From Symbiodinium kawagutii (lineage: Eukaryota > Sar > Dinophyceae > Suessiales > Symbiodiniaceae): a DNA stretch of 64,000 nt. Below, piece after piece: positions 10,743 through 22,562 of the stretch. Within the stretch, counting starts at the first letter, position 1. Each line of letters begins with the position of its first letter. The position numbers were made by a program, and so were the translations under genes. Below the pieces are notes generated by a model. It was not told the origin of the DNA and did no database searches. It saw only the letters and a list, made by a program, of their open reading frames with translations. The stretch covers positions 474,120 through 538,119 of the forward strand of contig VSDK01014170.1 in the NCBI GenBank assembly GCA_009767595.1. The letters run 5' to 3'.

Positions 10743-12632
10743 CTACATCGATATTCTGGATTCTTTTGGATTGTCTGCAGTGAGCTCTTCCATCAGTGCA
10801 GCCCAGAATGGTAGGACCTCCTTGGTTGCTGTTGATGTCTCCTTCTTCATCTCTAGCGACATCTGCTCCAAATCATACGCATTAGTGTTCAATGACCACA
10901 ACAAGTGGGGAATCGACGCAAAGACCTGAACCCCAGGCATTTCAAGGAAGGAATAGTAGGCCCAATAAAGCATGGCTGGAAAATTCTTCGGCAAATCATC
11001 CAACGACGGATATGGAGAAGGATGCTCACTACCTAGTCGAAGCTGTTGGTGCAAGTTGGGATGGCTGTGGCCGTAGTTGGTCACTTGCTTTGGCCACAGG
11101 CGGGCTAGCCACAAGCTGTCTGGAACAAACATGGGCATGTTCATCACATAAAGTTCTTGGAATGTGGTTACTGCAGCGTTCCAAGGAACCAGCACAGTTG
11201 CACGAAAGCGAGATACCTCTTCAAAGGTGTAACCATGTACCACATCTTGGTCTCCCGCGGGCAAGCGCAAATGAAAGCCTCTGTCCAGTCGGTGCTGTCC
11301 CTCACGGAAGAGTCCGCGGCAGCTGTGGGACATCATCAGCCGCGTCCTGGCACAAAGCACCAGAATCGTGGAGCTGTTCGGGCGATACTTCGCATCAACG
11401 TAGTATGCCAAAGGCCGCACACTTGGAACCCGCTTCCCAGTGTGGTACTCGATATTGGCAGCTATGAATGGTGACTGTGACACCATTGCAACACTACCAG
11501 TTGTGCGGTGAAGTCCTCCCTCTCGAAGGATGTCATGCCGACTGAGTTCATCGAATTGCTCCAACAGCACCTTCGACGCATAGTCGCTCATGCCTTCGTC
11601 TTGCATGAAAATCATGCCCGGATACCAAATCACTGCAGCGGGTCTCTTCGAAGAGCGAGCCACCCTCCACAAGAAAAAGACGTCGCGCAGTTCCATGCCT
11701 ATCACCAGGTCAACCTGCAAGCCGTCACTGGTTTCAGCTTCCCAAAAGTTCCGATAGGCGCCTTCGACCTCCGCCACATCTGCCTCGGACATGTACGTCA
11801 TATACCTAAGCCTTGCTAACGGTGGCCTGCGCGGATTCCTTTTACAATGACAAAGGTTCACGAATGCACAATCTCTGTCGCTGACCCCGAACCAATGAAG
11901 GTGAAAGGCCTTCAAAGACCATAGAGCGGACACGGGCTCAATCAGCACAGGATGGTAACCATAAACGACCACATGCGGTTTTCGTTCCTGCAGCTTTGCT
12001 GACGACTCATCCCCTGGAGGATGCCTCACCTGCTCCCAATATCCCAGAGGGTCCACTGCACGTGGACCTTGACCTGGCGCTCTCTCGAGCAAAAGTTTGG
12101 GCGGAAATCCTTTGGAAGTGGCCTGTGCCAAGGACAGCAAGATGTTGGCAGATCGCGGCCAATCTGTGGACTCCATGAAGTCCAGCCCCAGTTCTTTCCC
12201 CAAAAACCTCAGTGCCATCTCCCAGTCTCCCACAGCAGCGTCCCGCTGGCCTTGCGCCATGAGCTCCTGCCCTCGAAGATACAGAGCGGTCACTACGCCA
12301 TAAACGCAGTCCGAAGGCCGTCGTTGCTCCCGTGTCAAGCCTGGTTCTGAGAGCACGGCGACAAAATTACCAAGATCCACCGATGCAAACTGCTCGACTA
12401 AAAGTGTGTCGGCCAAATTTGCCAACTCCGCAAGCTGTTTCGAATGCCCTGAGAACCGAAGAAGACCATCTTCGTCCTCCGAAATCTTCGTGAGTCTGAA
12501 CACAGCTTCACGGAAGGCCCGCCAAGACTCGTGCCCTTCACAGTTCAAGTACGAAAAAATGTCCTGTTTCGCAAGTGGCAAGCGCCATAGGTGTGTGAAA
12601 CCAAGGAAAGCTCTAAGCATGAAAGAGATCAT
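10743..12632 (-). CDS. 629-codon intronless ORF, glycosyltransferase-like protein of unknown function
   Basis: A single uninterrupted frame from ATG (12632-12630) to TAG (10745-10743), in a region where other genes have exons of 40-250 nt. The N-terminal third is helical. A middle region (about residues 220-330) contains VVVYGYHPVLIEP and a WYPGMIF motif. The C-terminal part (about 480-560) has RATVLVPWNAAVTTFQELY followed by MNMPMFVPD. That layout resembles the donor-binding half of uncharacterised GT-B-like proteins of algae and oomycetes; this is inference from memory. No signal peptide is obvious. Lack of introns and a possible spliced-leader relic 71 nt upstream suggest an mRNA-derived gene copy. 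Alternative: an unrelated conserved dinoflagellate protein. Confidence 0.8.
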   Translation of the reverse strand: MISFMLRAFLGFTHLWRLPLAKQDIFSYLNCEGHESWRAFREAVFRLTKISEDEDGLLRFSGHSKQLAELANLADTLLVEQFASVDLGNFVAVLSEPGLTREQRRPSDCVYGVVTALYLRGQELMAQGQRDAAVGDWEMALRFLGKELGLDFMESTDWPRSANILLSLAQATSKGFPPKLLLERAPGQGPRAVDPLGYWEQVRHPPGDESSAKLQERKPHVVVYGYHPVLIEPVSALWSLKAFHLHWFGVSDRDCAFVNLCHCKRNPRRPPLARLRYMTYMSEADVAEVEGAYRNFWEAETSDGLQVDLVIGMELRDVFFLWRVARSSKRPAAVIWYPGMIFMQDEGMSDYASKVLLEQFDELSRHDILREGGLHRTTGSVAMVSQSPFIAANIEYHTGKRVPSVRPLAYYVDAKYRPNSSTILVLCARTRLMMSHSCRGLFREGQHRLDRGFHLRLPAGDQDVVHGYTFEEVSRFRATVLVPWNAAVTTFQELYVMNMPMFVPDSLWLARLWPKQVTNYGHSHPNLHQQLRLGSEHPSPYPSLDDLPKNFPAMLYWAYYSFLEMPGVQVFASIPHLLWSLNTNAYDLEQMSLEMKKETSTATKEVLPFWAALMEELTADNPKESRISM

Positions 12633-12702
12633 GCAACTCCCCGGATCTCTTGCACACTTTGGTACAAAGAAACCGGACTGCAGACTGCTTGGGTCTCACA
12701 TG

Positions 12703-12718
12703 CTTCAGCCAAAACTAC
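12703..12718 (-). other. Possible relic of the dinoflagellate spliced leader
   Basis: Read on the minus strand, this 16-nt string (GTAGTTTTGGCTGAAG) matches the 3' part of the dinoflagellate trans-splicing leader at 15 of 16 bases if a 3-nt deletion (CCA) is allowed. It lies 70 nt upstream of the ATG of the intronless ORF. The match is short and gapped, so chance is not excluded. Confidence 0.35.
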
Positions 12719-12724
12719 TCTAGA

Positions 12725-13060
12725 TTCTAGATCTCCGGCACAAATGCCACATGCCGTTCCCTTGCCTGATCTTGTTGACTTCTCTATCCATTTCTATCCA
12801 TTCCTATCTCTCGCATGATTCTCATCATTCTGAATCCAATAGCCCACAATTCATCACAATTCACCATTTGTTGTTACCATTCCGATTGTAAGCAGCACTG
12901 TTCTGAGTCCCATATTCTCACGCTCTCATTATGCCATTGGGCGTGGAATGCCTGTTGCTTGGGCATCTCAATCAAGGCCGTTTCAGCTGGAGAAGCTCCA
13001 CCTGCGCAGCGACCACACTTAGCTGTGCAAGCTGCTAAACCTATCCAGGAACAAAGGGAG
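12725..13060. other. Gene-free stretch
   Basis: I see no exon with usable splice sites here. The stretch separates the intronless ORF from the GAT repeat. Confidence 0.4.
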
Positions 13061-13063
13061 CAT

Positions 13064-13076
13064 GGATGATGATGAC

Positions 13077-13127
<51 letters not shown>

Positions 13128-13150
13128 GATGATGATGATGATTATGATTT

Positions 13151-13204
<54 letters not shown>
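13064..13204. repeat. GAT trinucleotide repeat
   Basis: About 140 nt of nearly pure GAT units with a few interruptions, including a TTTTTT spacer near 13149. Not part of any exon I can support. Confidence 0.95.
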
Positions 13205-13205
<1 letters not shown>

Positions 13206-14189
13206 TTACACCTAAGATGCTAGGGGCAAATGACGGCTGCTACACTATTTGCTTCCTCTACTATTTCGTGCCTTCAGTGGTATCTGCGTCAATTGGCATG
13301 AAAAAAGAAACTCCCTGCAGAGCTGCAATGTCTTTGCTCGTGCTTAAGAACCTTGAATCTGGGTGGATGATTCACACAGAGAGTGGTGCTCTCCTGGCGT
13401 GTTGTTTTTCTTAGTGCTTCGCGGATTTTGTGAACAACCATGGTAATCATGGTACTTTCAAACTTCTCACCACAAACTCAACCCATCTTGACATCTCGAC
13501 AGCTTTTTAGATGCCAGCGTCAAAAATCAATTCAGTATCTGTCTCAGCAACACCTGCTGTCCAAACCAACCTTAGCACAAACATGAAAGCACAGGGCACA
13601 AATAGCACCGCCACAGCGATGCAAAGAGAGAACTGGGTGGCTTCATCTGTCGTCAAGCTAATAAGGTGAAGGTAACCAGCTTGAAGTGTAGATAAGTTCT
13701 CTTCAAACTTCTGGAAGTGCCTGACGTACTGATTTTAGCAATGCCTAAATTAGACTTTTCCTATCACAGTTAATATAGACATTCATGGACAATAGGAAAC
13801 ATGGAGCGCTTCTAAGCACAAATTGCTACCCCCGGTGGCAGCAGTAGATTCTGTTCAACAAAAGCTTCGCAGAAATGTGCTGCTGCCGCATGCTGCCGCT
13901 GTTCTCCAAGGAGCTCTTTCCTGTTTTTCGCATGGAAGTCCTGGCACAGGGGGAGTGACAGTGAGCACTGAGCACTGAGCTCGTCTTAGGTCCTTTTCTC
14001 ATCTTTTTATCCAAGACCTAAGTTGAGAGTATAACTACAGTAGTACTGCAGTAATTATCTGAATCAAACTTGTGCTGAATGGAAGTCTTGTTGCCGGGAC
14101 TGACCTCACCGATTTCTCAGGTGGGTTTCGAACTTTACCAGCACCGTGGGTGAGCTTGATGGGGAGGCGTTACTCTGCAAAGGGTTGCC

Positions 14190-14730
14190 CCGGTGCTCTC
14201 TTCACAAAAGGTCTGTGTAAACTGGAAGGCCGGCGAAGAATGCGCCATGGGGCAGGACAGTGAATTTGCAAAAACCAAAAACGCTCTTGGCACGCGCTTT
14301 GCGAAATGGGTGGGACGACGAATGATTTGTTTCAAGCAATTCGGAATGGGTTGTACCAAAGCTGACGAACTGTCATCTAATGTCATTATCGGCGGTGTTG
14401 CTACAGGAGGCCCTACGTGGTACATGGTTTCCTCACTCGGGTGAAACCACTCCCTGTCAAAACAACACCAAGTTAGAACTAAGCGTGTGCGAGCTTCCGC
14501 GGACAAGAGTGGACCCCAACTGTGTGGCACCCTACGAACTGCAGAAGCTGACCTACCTGCCGTGTCAAAAACAGTGTTCCCCCTATTTCCATTTTCAGGT
14601 TTGGAAACTTTGTTTACAGAAAGTCGTTGGCATGCGAAGCTTGGCAGCGGATTTGAATCTCACTTTGGCGGCAAGGCCATGCCCCCGGCCTTCTGGAAGG
14701 ACTTCGACCTTGGGAGGGGGCCCCTTTAGG
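14190..14730 (+). CDS. Weak plus-strand exon candidates
   Basis: Two open stretches have plausible composition: one near 14235-14385 (MGQDSEFAKTKNALGTRF) and one near 14600-14728 (SRWHAKLGSGFESHFGG) preceded by a TTTACAG acceptor. Other frames, including the opposite strand, are also open, so the strand call is weak. Function unknown. Confidence 0.2.
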
Positions 14731-15096
14731 GTGAAACTTCGCAGATCTTTGATCTTGGTGAACTATTCACTGGCGGCATGATTGAATTTTGTTGGACGTA
14801 GGCTGCGCATCATGAGACCATTAGCAATAAAAATATCTAAATGGGAAACCGAAACACATGCAACAAAAGAAAAAAGCAAAGGATTGCAAAAGTTCCAGTC
14901 AGAGACACAGTCGCTTCGTCCCATGATGCTCATGCCTCCCGGGCAAGGATATTGTGGGGTTGCCCACGAGGTGGATCGCAATTATCATTGACTATCAACA
15001 TACTCAACGAAACTCAACCATGGAGACCGCGTGACACCGCTGTTGAAATCTAGGCAGCATGAATAAGAGCCTGCACAAACCTCTCAGCCGCCACAG

Positions 15097-15747
15097 ATCT
15101 TCACCCGTGGCAACATCTTGCGCGTAGTTAGCAAATTCGACCCAGTTGTTGTCAAGCCTGGAGCTGCATGATGCTGCATGCATGTCATGAGTTCCAGGAA
15201 TTTGACACTTTTATGTCCAGTACTGTAATCAATCTCTTCATAGTTGCAGCAACTGCATGCAACTGCTCTCTTTGGTGATTCGTTCATTTCGTTCAGTCAT
15301 AACATTCATTTGTCATCATTCATCACTATGCCTACATGAATATCCAGCTAGACAAGCTGTCATTTGATTTGTCTACATGATATTTATTGATGATGTTGAA
15401 ATGTCTCACGGCTTCTGTCCAAATTCTGTCCTCTCACCATCGTTGCGGTACTTCGTGACATCGATGAAAACAATGGCAACGACTCTGCACGATTCCAAGC
15501 CTCAGAAGTTGCGCCAAAGCGCACTGCCCTCATGGAACTGTGGAGACTCATCAACGGTGGAATCACAGATATAACCCCCGAGCTATTTGGGACATTTAAC
15601 GAGCTAAGGCAACAGGTAAAATACGGGTGGTTTATCCATGCTCTACCTGATGCACTTGTTCTGGTTGACTTGGATATTTTGCATTGGCACTGCTGCATGC
15701 CAGATGTCCACTCAAGAAGGCACAAACAAGGTCAACTCTCTGAATAA
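15097..15747 (+). CDS. Plus-strand exon pair, unknown protein
   Basis: Exon one starts after CCACAG at 15097 and reads IFTRGNILRVVSKFDPVVV up to about 15168. Exon two covers roughly 15425-15615 and reads VLRDIDENNGNDSARF, then ALMELWRLINGG, ending at CAG before GTAAAA (15616). If that donor is not used the frame continues to TAA at 15745-15747. The acidic DIDENNGND stretch loosely recalls a calcium-binding loop, but no full EF-hand is present. Both exons look coding; the join was not proved. Confidence 0.4.
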
Positions 15748-16631
15748 AAAATAGAGATGAAACAACTCACCATGAAGGCGAAAGCTTTGGTGACAAATGG
15801 GGGCCAAATAGGGCCAAATCTGCAGAGCAAAAGCGACATAAAGTGACCAAGTGTCGCTGGAAATACTGGGCCGGCTTTGGTGGCGGGTCAACATGGATCA
15901 CCACGTCAAAAATTCCTCGTCAACAAGGCAGCATGCTGTCAGGTGTCTGGGAATCCTGACGCTGAATGCACAGGAGCACGCACAGTCAAAATCAATCAAA
16001 TAAACATAACAAATATTTCCCGCATAGCCTGGCAATGCTTCTGGATAAGGATTCATGTGCCTCGTTTCTTCAGCCTACTGAAACGATGGTTCTATAGCTG
16101 AGCCGCCATCGCTTCTTCTCCACTCGTCCGCATTGTTCAGGATCCTAAGCCTGTTGTTTGAATGCCGCATCAAGACTTGCAAACACGGCAAATCCGTACA
16201 AATTGATCGTGCACCCTCTTTGGAACACCAAGCCGGAACATGAAGCTCAGCTAAGTTTTTACCCTCCTGCCCCGTGGCTTTCCAAACTTGTGCTAGTCGG
16301 ATCCGAGTATTGCTCAGCTCTCTTTAATCTTTTAGGCCGCTTTGACACCGAAAAACCGTTTGGAAAATCTTGACAGGTTGCGCCTTGCTTGATTCAAGCT
16401 GTGATCCGGCACGAGCTTCTCTATCTCGCTTCTCATCTTTGCGAGCCGATTGGTAAATACTGCGACAGTTTGCCTTCAAAAGCTGCTGCAATTCATCGCA
16501 CAGGTTCAACATCACCAGATCACCATGACTGACATTCATTGAATCAGAAATATGATCAAAGTATATCAAAGGATAGTCACTGATTCAGAAAATTTTCTGA
16601 AAGTCACTGATCACTACGACCGAAGGCAAAG

Positions 16632-16770
16632 TCAAGGACTGCAAGGACCCAGCTGCCTTCGGGCCACGCGCTGTGCCACCATTTTGGCCGCTGCTGCAAG
16701 GCTTTCAGGCACTAGGCGAACTTGCTCCTGAGCCTCAGATATGGCACGGCACCAAAGCATCGAACATTCA
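16632..16770 (-). CDS. Possible C-terminal exon, minus strand
   Basis: A minus-strand frame reads CRAISEAQEQVRLVPESL, then an Ala-rich helix and VARRQLGPCSP, with TGA at 16634-16632. The helix-forming composition is protein-like. No upstream exon was identified. Confidence 0.3.
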
Positions 16771-18480
16771 AAGTTTCATAGACTAGAGCCTACATGGAGT
16801 CTACATGATGCATAGGTTTAGAATATAATTAATATATACATCTTATCTCTCTCCATGTATTTTCACATATTTAGTTTACACAGCTTTGAGGAACAAAGAA
16901 TTTCTTCCATGGTCCATGCCTCTTCTATGCTTCTCTATGCTTCTCTATGCTTCAGCGCCAGGAGGCTCCATGAAGAGCGTTGGCTGTCTGCCTTAGCGGA
17001 GCAGCTGACCATCCGACGGATCTCCGTGCATCACAATGCTTCATGGCATTTGGTGAACGAACCCTGCTGGTAGCTCCAAACCGCTCCCCCTTTAAAGGCC
17101 CTATAAAGGCTGTATGGCTTCCATGTGTCTTCTATTCAGCGATCATGATCTTTCCAAGTGCTTGTGTGGACCTACGTGCAGTATCTGAGAGTGAATCTCG
17201 GTGTCTCCGAGCCTGCCTGAAGCGGCAATCTGCCTGAAGCTGCCTGAACCTGTTGAGGAATCACATGTTGTAAATCCGAATTGCCCGACGATCTATCAGT
17301 CAGTATGGTCTATGGGCTGGTCTGGTCTAGTCTCCTGTGAGTGTAGTTTATATTTTTCTGCCCGCGCCCTCTCGAGAGACTACAGGGTCCAAGAGTGCTC
17401 ATCCAGCCAAGCTAGCTGACCCCATCTACTTATTCTGTCAGCGATTGGACTTTATCCTATATATCCTGTGTGGTGTTCAATCTATTTTTCCGTTCTATCG
17501 ATCTGTCAGTCCTTCAATCTGGTGATCTCTCCAACCATCATGTCAGTATCTGTCCGAATTGGCATATACATTGTTCCATGAAGATCCATGAAGTACCATC
17601 CTGCAGGAGGTCAAGCAATGTTAAGGTAGGTGACAAGAATCTACACCAAAAAAGATGTTTAAAAAGAACAAGAGACCAGTCGCGGCATGTGACACTATGT
17701 GACATACTGACATGATATTGACATGATAATTAATGGATATTAAAACTATATATTGACCATATCGCTTTTGATCTTTCAATATGATGAACATTATGAGCCC
17801 ATAAAAACCATTAAAACTAAAATCCATGTAAATCATGATCATGATTATTCATGGTTACGGCATGGCATCATATCAACATAGTGTCAGCTGCACTTCTGCC
17901 ATGTCGCAGGCGTGCGGGCGACGCCGTCAAAGCTGCCTCCATCACTTTCAGAGCGACGGGATCACGGTTCCAAAGGATGGTTGGACCCCAGCGCCCTCGG
18001 TGACAGCTGGGTGATGAAGGTGAATCTCTAGCCTCTTCTGCTGGGCACCGGAGGAGGTTGGAGGGGTTGCTGCTGTTGGAAGAGAAATGAAAGCAGAAAA
18101 GCACAACGAAAAAAAAGGCGAGAGAGAGAGAGAGAGGAAGAGATGGGAAAAAGGCACAATCAATAAAGAAGCAAAAAAACACAGAAGGGCAAAAAAACAT
18201 TAGAGCAAAGAAAAAAGTCGTATGGGAAAAAACAAGGTCACGCCCGCTGTAACGGTCCCGCGCCTTTTGCTCGTTCTGATTTTGACATCTGAAGTGTTTT
18301 CGGCAACCCTTACAGGATTTTGTGCTGGCGCGCATTTCAGGACATGTTCATTTTACCCTGCTTTTTACATGGTTTCGAGGCTGTGAAGTCGTAGTTCTAG
18401 TGGGGCAAAACATGTGGAAGTGATTCCTGAAAACGAAAAAAACTGACTCCTTGAAGTTCATCAAGAGAACGTTGATCATG

Positions 18481-18518
18481 TAGATGGAGATCATGATAAG
18501 GATCATGATGGTGACGAC

Positions 18519-18550
<32 letters not shown>

Positions 18551-18675
18551 CGATGAGAATGATCATCTGGAGCCAGATCATGATGATAATGATGTTCTTG
18601 TTTTTGATGTTGTGGATGATTATGAGGAGGATCATGTGGAGGAAGATCATGATGATGATTATGATGATGATCTTG
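18481..18675. repeat. Degenerate GAT-rich repeat
   Basis: Repeated GATCATGAT and GATGAT units over about 190 nt, open in several frames only because the repeat lacks stops in them. Confidence 0.9.
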
Positions 18676-18814
18676 GCCATTATTTTATTTCAAGTTTACT
18701 GTTGAGCACGTGACTTACTTGGGACTGTTGACTCATGCCTTGGTGCGCGCCAGGCTTCCCAACTCCTGCAGTTGCTTCTGCTGTTGCGTATTGCAACGCC
18801 AGACAAAACTGTAA

Positions 18815-18930
18815 ACACCAACCCACCGTAGCATCAACTCCGTGACGTAGGTGCAAGTGAACGTTAACGTGTACACCAACCCACCGTAGCATCAACTCCG
18901 TGACGTAGGTGCAAGTGAACGTTAACGTGT
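18815..18930. repeat. Perfect 58-bp tandem duplication
   Basis: Two identical 58-bp copies, 18815-18872 and 18873-18930, head to tail. Identity suggests a recent event or an assembly artefact. Confidence 0.95.
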
Positions 18931-19834
18931 ACTCACCCACCATTACCCACCGAACTCGTAACCCTGCGGGATCTCAGGCACTGCTCTGCCGCACGATGTG
19001 CCACCGTGGAGGAACCGCGGAGGGCAGCGAAGGCACTGTGGTGGCACGAGTGAAGTACCGCCTACAGGAGATCCAGGTGGCGGTGACATGTCATAGGTGA
19101 CATGTCGATGGGGATTTCTCAAAAATGGGAAACCCCCAAAAATGATTGGTTTCTAACCAAAAATGGTTGGTTTATCAATGGATGATTTGGGGGGTTCCCC
19201 TACTTTGAGAAACCACCAAATAGGCTATCTGGTAGGAATCTATATCACCTACCCTCTGGTAAACGAACCAAATGTAATGCAACTCTGAGAAACCAACGTT
19301 CCCTATAGGAAGGATTGAATCATTACCCTCAGGTAAAACAACCTGGCAATGGATTAACGTGTATAACACCAACCGAACGTTATTATGCCCCCCCCCACCC
19401 CAACGGAACGCATGCCGCACCAGAGATGAACACGATAGAATTGCAAAATGACTGAATTCTCCAGGGCCGTTAGGGGGGGCGTGAGCAAAAACAAGGCCAA
19501 AAAAAGAGCAGCGACAAAAACAAAAACTCTGACAAACAAAAGCAGAAAAGTCCAGGAAGAAAAGCAAAGAAATGAACATGGGAAAAAAGAGGAGAGCAGC
19601 AACAATAACAACGGCTGGAAAGCAAACAAAAAATACCCAAGAAAGCAAAGCAGCATTTAAGCAAGAATAACCAAAAAAAAAAAAACTCTCATAATCTCAT
19701 AATCAATGCTTCAAACAAGATAAACAAGAGTAGGACAACAAACAATTAAGCATGCACACAATATCAAGCAATTGACTCTCCCAAACAAAAAGCAAAGGGA
19801 AACAAACAATTACTATGACTATACCCCTCCTCAC

Positions 19835-20110
19835 CTGTCCCAGCGTGTAAAATGAACATGCAGCTAAGCATCTGCGGCTTGGCAGAATCGACAGCAGTTC
19901 TTTCAACGTGCTTTGTCCTCTATCGTCGCTGGGCCTAAAGTAAGGGCCACTGCACATGACCCAGCCACATGGCAAAGCTGTCAGAACCCCTGTGGTCTGT
20001 GCGAAGGCCAGGAGGGCTGCACAAAAACAGCAAAAATATGTTGCAAATCTTTGCTCCATCAAGTCACAGGCCCTCCACCACCACAAGGGAAACTGCCCTC
20101 GCATCTGCTT
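19835..20110 (-). CDS. Possible minus-strand exon, hydrophobic protein
   Basis: The frame reads RFATYFCCFCAALLAFAQ, then a second apolar run, and ends at a good donor (GGGACAG then GTGAGG at 19835). The apolar runs could be membrane segments. It may belong with the exon candidate at 20625 on the same strand. Confidence 0.3.
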
Positions 20111-20399
20111 GCCCATTTCGCCTCAAAGGCAGAGGTGATCTGGAATGATCTGGAGGAAACACATAAATATATGGCTCCCCAGTTACCTCAAACTGAAGGT
20201 CAGATCAGGCTTCCCTTGGGCCATGGGACAGGTCTTGAAGGATGTCGTGCGCAAAGCCTGCAAGCGTCCTGAGCACATTGTGCTCAAAATTGCTCCATGA
20301 ATGGCTCACCCTGTCGGGTCTTGCATCTGGCGCCGGTTTCGATAAACAGCTGAACAACTGGAACACGAGAACCCCAGTGCATTCTCGATATGTAGACTG

Positions 20400-20625
20400 A
20401 ATCAATCCAACATGCCTGATGATCATGTGGCTGCAACATGCTTTTAATACGATGGCCCACTTTTCGTCTTTCCTTCTGAAATTCTAGGCTGGTGCACCCC
20501 TGGAAACTGTGGAAGTTTTTGCCAAGAATCTGAGCCCGGACTTTTGCGAGGTGCTCTCGTACGAGCTCATCTTTGGATCTTTCGATCAAGTCTCGCAGCC
20601 TGGCATCGCCATGGAAAGCAAGCAT
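20400..20625 (-). CDS. Possible minus-strand exon(s)
   Basis: After TTTCCAG the frame opens with MLAFHGDARLRDLIERSK and continues with charged helical sequence (DELVREHLAKVRAQIL). A later piece, VVQLFIETGA, loosely resembles the second half of an ankyrin repeat. That identity is a guess. Confidence 0.35.
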
Positions 20626-21224
20626 CTGGAAATTTGTCACCACAAGTCATGAACCTGCAACTGCTCTGGATCAATCTCATTCATCAGCATGCATCAACGA
20701 TTAATTACATCCATTTACATCCCTTGAATTCACATGATATCAAGATGGCCCGTCTTGTCACGTGCATGCAAGGTGCTGCCAGTCACACAAGGATGGTCCC
20801 CGCCTGTTCTCTGCATACGGCGCGACTAGCATCACCCGCTCGTGTGGCGCAGCTTGCGCTAAATGCTGAGCAATGAGCAGTGCCAGCAATGACAACCGCT
20901 CTACCTGGCGAAGGTAATGAGGCTGTCTCGGGGTGACAAACGTGCAGCGGTTGGTCTGCCTGAAAGACCTTCAAGACCCTTCTGAAATAAAAATTATATA
21001 TATATATATATATATACCCATGTGTACAGACACACACACACACATGCGCACATATGCGCATTTACGTGTGCAATTAGTATAAACTTTTCATTCACGCTAT
21101 GGTTCTACACCTACCTATACTCAGCACATATATACATTGTTACACACACACATATATATATATATAAATATGTAAAGATGAAAATATATTGCATATTATG
21201 TAAATATATGTATATGTATATATA

Positions 21225-21290
21225 TATCTATCTATCTACCTATCTATCTATCTATCTCTATCTATCTATCTATCTCTCTATCTATCTATC

Positions 21291-21355
<65 letters not shown>

Positions 21356-21356
21356 G
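21225..21356. repeat. TCTA tetranucleotide microsatellite
   Basis: About 130 nt of TCTA units with minor interruptions, preceded by TA and CA runs from 20996. The translated Tyr/Leu/Ser-rich frame is an artefact of the repeat. Confidence 0.95.
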
Positions 21357-21666
21357 CGTGTGTGTGTGTGTGTCCTTTTAAGTTGCGAGAATGCAAACAT
21401 TCAATCTTCATGAAGCACCAAACGTACCCCCATCAATAGATAATGTGTTGTTGCTTTCATCTTTTGTGATGTAAATCATATGGTATCATACGTACTTTGC
21501 GTGTCCATAGCTATCTATCTACCTATCCATCTATCTATCAAACTAAACTATCCTCTATCCATCTCTCTCTATATGTACAAACTATATATATATATACATG
21601 TATGTACGTATCTATCTATCGGTTTATCCATTCATCTAGCAAACATACCGGACAACTCTGAAGACT

Positions 21667-22154
21667 TCAATCTTGGAAAAGTGCCGCAAGTGTACCCAAT
21701 CCTGTCCCTGGCGGCACCCTTGGTATAGCGCCAGTGATGACCAGGTCCTGTTTGGCGCCAGTCCTCAGGTCAACTGTCATCAGGACTTGATGCAAAAGCA
21801 AGCTACATCCCTGGAGCAACTGGCTAACAAGTCCAACAGAACAGGAAAGAATGATCTAGATAGAACTAATCTGCATGAAGTCTAGAGTTGTCCATGTTGT
21901 CCTGTGTTTTCCTTCCATTGCCACTCTAGCCACCACTCCATCCATATCAAATTGACCAATCAAGCACCTAGGAGACGCTCACTTTCAAGCTGAAAGACAC
22001 TGCGAAGGCTGTGGTAGCTAATTCGCTTTGCGTCTGCAGCCTCCACAAGTTGAGATGTCCAAACCTGTCGGTCAAGAGAGGCTCCAGGCTCGTGACAATC
22101 CAAAATCAACAAAGCAGCGGAGTCAGGCCGTGCAAGGATATTCGCCAGACCCAC
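21667..22154 (-). CDS. Last two exons of a minus-strand gene, unknown
   Basis: Exon 22154-21968 (62 codons plus 1 nt) starts after CATAG, reads GLANILARPDSAALLILDC and ends at CTAG before GTGCTT. Exon 21785-21667 starts after CAAG and joins in phase to give ERLLVLMTVDLRTGAKQDL; it ends in TGA at 21669-21667. Phase continuity and composition make the pair convincing. No domain was recognised. Upstream exons are not resolved. Confidence 0.6.
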
Positions 22155-22562
22155 CTATGCTTGTAGTACTTGATATTGGATGAAATTGCCTACTCTCACA
22201 TGACCACCAAAGTGGCAACAAGTGGACTTGAGAATGAAACTAATGAGCCGGCAAAAGGCGTGCAGCAAAGCAACTTTTGCAAAGAAGAGAGTCAACAATG
22301 TGCACATACGGCTGTTCAATGTAAATACGCGACGATGTGCGTCTATGATGTACATTCGTGGCTATGCAGCCCGGATTCAACGTTTTAAACTGCCGACAAT
22401 GGAAGAGGCTTTGATTATCTCTCATGCCGCAATATCTCTCATGCTGCAATACATTGCGATACCATTGGCTGACACCGGCATCATGTTGCTTTGCATGGCC
22501 ATGTCTTAAGCTTTTGGAGTCAGGCAACTGTCTCTCAATAGCTGCAGCAGTCTCTGCCTCAG

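Noticed and set aside
16660..16700. CCATTTTGGC string resembling part of the spliced leader
   Set aside because: The match stops after CCATTTTGGC and lies within a likely coding exon.
17868..18335. 155-codon minus ORF with Phe-rich middle
   Set aside because: The middle is a translated A/G-rich low-complexity tract; only the last 30 codons look protein-like and no splice sites support them.
18348..18705. Ile/Met-rich ORFs on both strands
   Set aside because: Translations of the GAT repeat.
19175..19664. Phe/Leu/Cys-rich minus ORFs
   Set aside because: They translate an A-rich, purine-biased tract.
21022..21381. 119-codon ORF over the TCTA repeat
   Set aside because: Reading frame created by a stop-free microsatellite; Tyr/Leu/Ser periodicity only.
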